From an uncultured Eubacteriales bacterium (GTDB lineage: Bacteria; Bacillota; Clostridia; Oscillospirales; Acutalibacteraceae), in assembly GCA_934457115.1 (NCBI GenBank), contig CAKSHI010000007.1, positions 1 through 64,000 of the forward strand: 64,000 nucleotides of DNA, given 5' to 3'. The notes below the pieces were generated by a model. The model was not told the origin of the DNA, made no database searches, and was given only the letters and a program-made list of their open reading frames with translations. A program made the translations under genes and the position numbers. Positions 63,779-64,000 of this stretch are shown here, one piece after another (the first letter of the stretch is position 1; every line of letters starts with the position of its first letter).

Positions 63779-64000
63779 AGTAGAATAAATCACTGTCCAC
63801 ATCATCTTCTATTCCCCGGTCCCACTCAAAACAAGCGTTATTGCGTGGGAGGCTGTTATACGGGTCATAACTGTCATATTGCGTAAAGTCCATATAGCCA
63901 ACTAATCCATAAGAGTCGAAATCATCACCATTTTCTCGACAATAATTATTTTGTCGAGATTCAGATGCCTCAACAAAACCATTATAAGTTATAATATTTC
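63777..64000 (-). CDS. Acidic hypothetical protein (partial, start outside the window)
   Basis: A minus-strand frame open from the window edge to TAA at 63777-63779 gives the last 73 residues. They are rich in Asp, Asn, Tyr and Ser (ENGDDFDSYGLVGYMDF, YDSYDPYNS) and end in EDDVDSDLFY; strongly acidic, no membrane segment, two Cys. No family recognised. The convergent terminator right at its end supports a real gene. Confidence 0.5.
   Translation of the reverse strand, partial: NIITYNGFVEASESRQNNYCRENGDDFDSYGLVGYMDFTQYDSYDPYNSLPRNNACFEWDRGIEDDVDSDLFY

Overview
The window is a piece of a low-GC Bacillota chromosome, most likely an anaerobic, spore-forming member of the Clostridia. The case rests on the A+T-rich sequence, strong AGGAGG-type ribosome binding sites, frequent TTG starts and gene sets typical of the group: ctsR-mcsA-mcsB-clpC, dgt-dnaG-rpoD, mreBCD with PBP2, nrdR, DnaD/DnaI-type helicase loading, a pyruvate kinase with the extra PEP-utiliser domain, and a G5/3D cell-wall protein. 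Sporulation-linked genes (SpoIID-like, YtaF-like, a spore photoproduct lyase relative, an orphan STAS protein) point to a spore former. No tRNA, rRNA, CRISPR array or intact insertion sequence was seen.

Layout. 1-5.5 kb is the start of a leftward operon for a contractile, phage-tail-like injection system (eCIS type): an unknown 303-aa leader protein, sheath, tube, a tail-assembly-chaperone-like protein with a DUF6760-like reading frame overlapping in the -1 frame, a second tube-like protein, and a coiled-coil protein cut by the window edge. A consensus sigma-A promoter (5474-5502) drives it. 5.9-11 kb runs rightward: prmA (apparently ATT-initiated) and a heterodimeric ABC exporter. 11-14 kb: rpmF/yceD, gap and a membrane protein, all leftward; then spoIID rightward, an ABC-F ATPase leftward, and nrdR behind a long structured leader. 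17.7-24 kb, leftward: Rrf2 regulator, rpoD, dnaG, dgt, an IMPACT-family protein, rpmE and a VanY-like protein lacking its metal ligands. pyk follows rightward. 26-36.5 kb, leftward: GNAT, nth, aspS, hisS, an mgsA-like gene, a MinD-family ATPase, PBP2, mreD, mreC, mreB.

36.7-42.1 kb, rightward, is a more accessory stretch: flavin reductase, SDR, TspO, membrane-anchored flavodoxin, a holin-like/zinc-ribbon protein behind a hairpin that covers its ribosome binding site, sugar transferase, citrate synthase and a small protein. 42-47 kb is the CtsR-controlled heat-shock operon with a textbook operator. ppa, trmL, two uncharacterised genes, a SEDS protein, a Ca2+ P-type ATPase, ytaF, a 46-aa Asn-rich protein, a G5/3D protein and recQ follow. 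The right end carries a STAS protein, an N-terminal-only CinA, an Spl-family radical SAM enzyme, a 31-aa membrane protein, dnaD-dnaI and a partial acidic protein.

The most notable signals are: (1) the overlapping tail-chaperone/DUF6760 frame, which has no usable start codon and looks like a programmed -1 frameshift; (2) two genes (VanY-like, MgsA-like) whose catalytic residues are almost all replaced while the fold is kept; (3) two related intergenic structured elements ahead of nrdR and ppa; (4) a hairpin that buries the ribosome binding site of the holin-like gene. Statements on families are from memory of those families; no database search was run.
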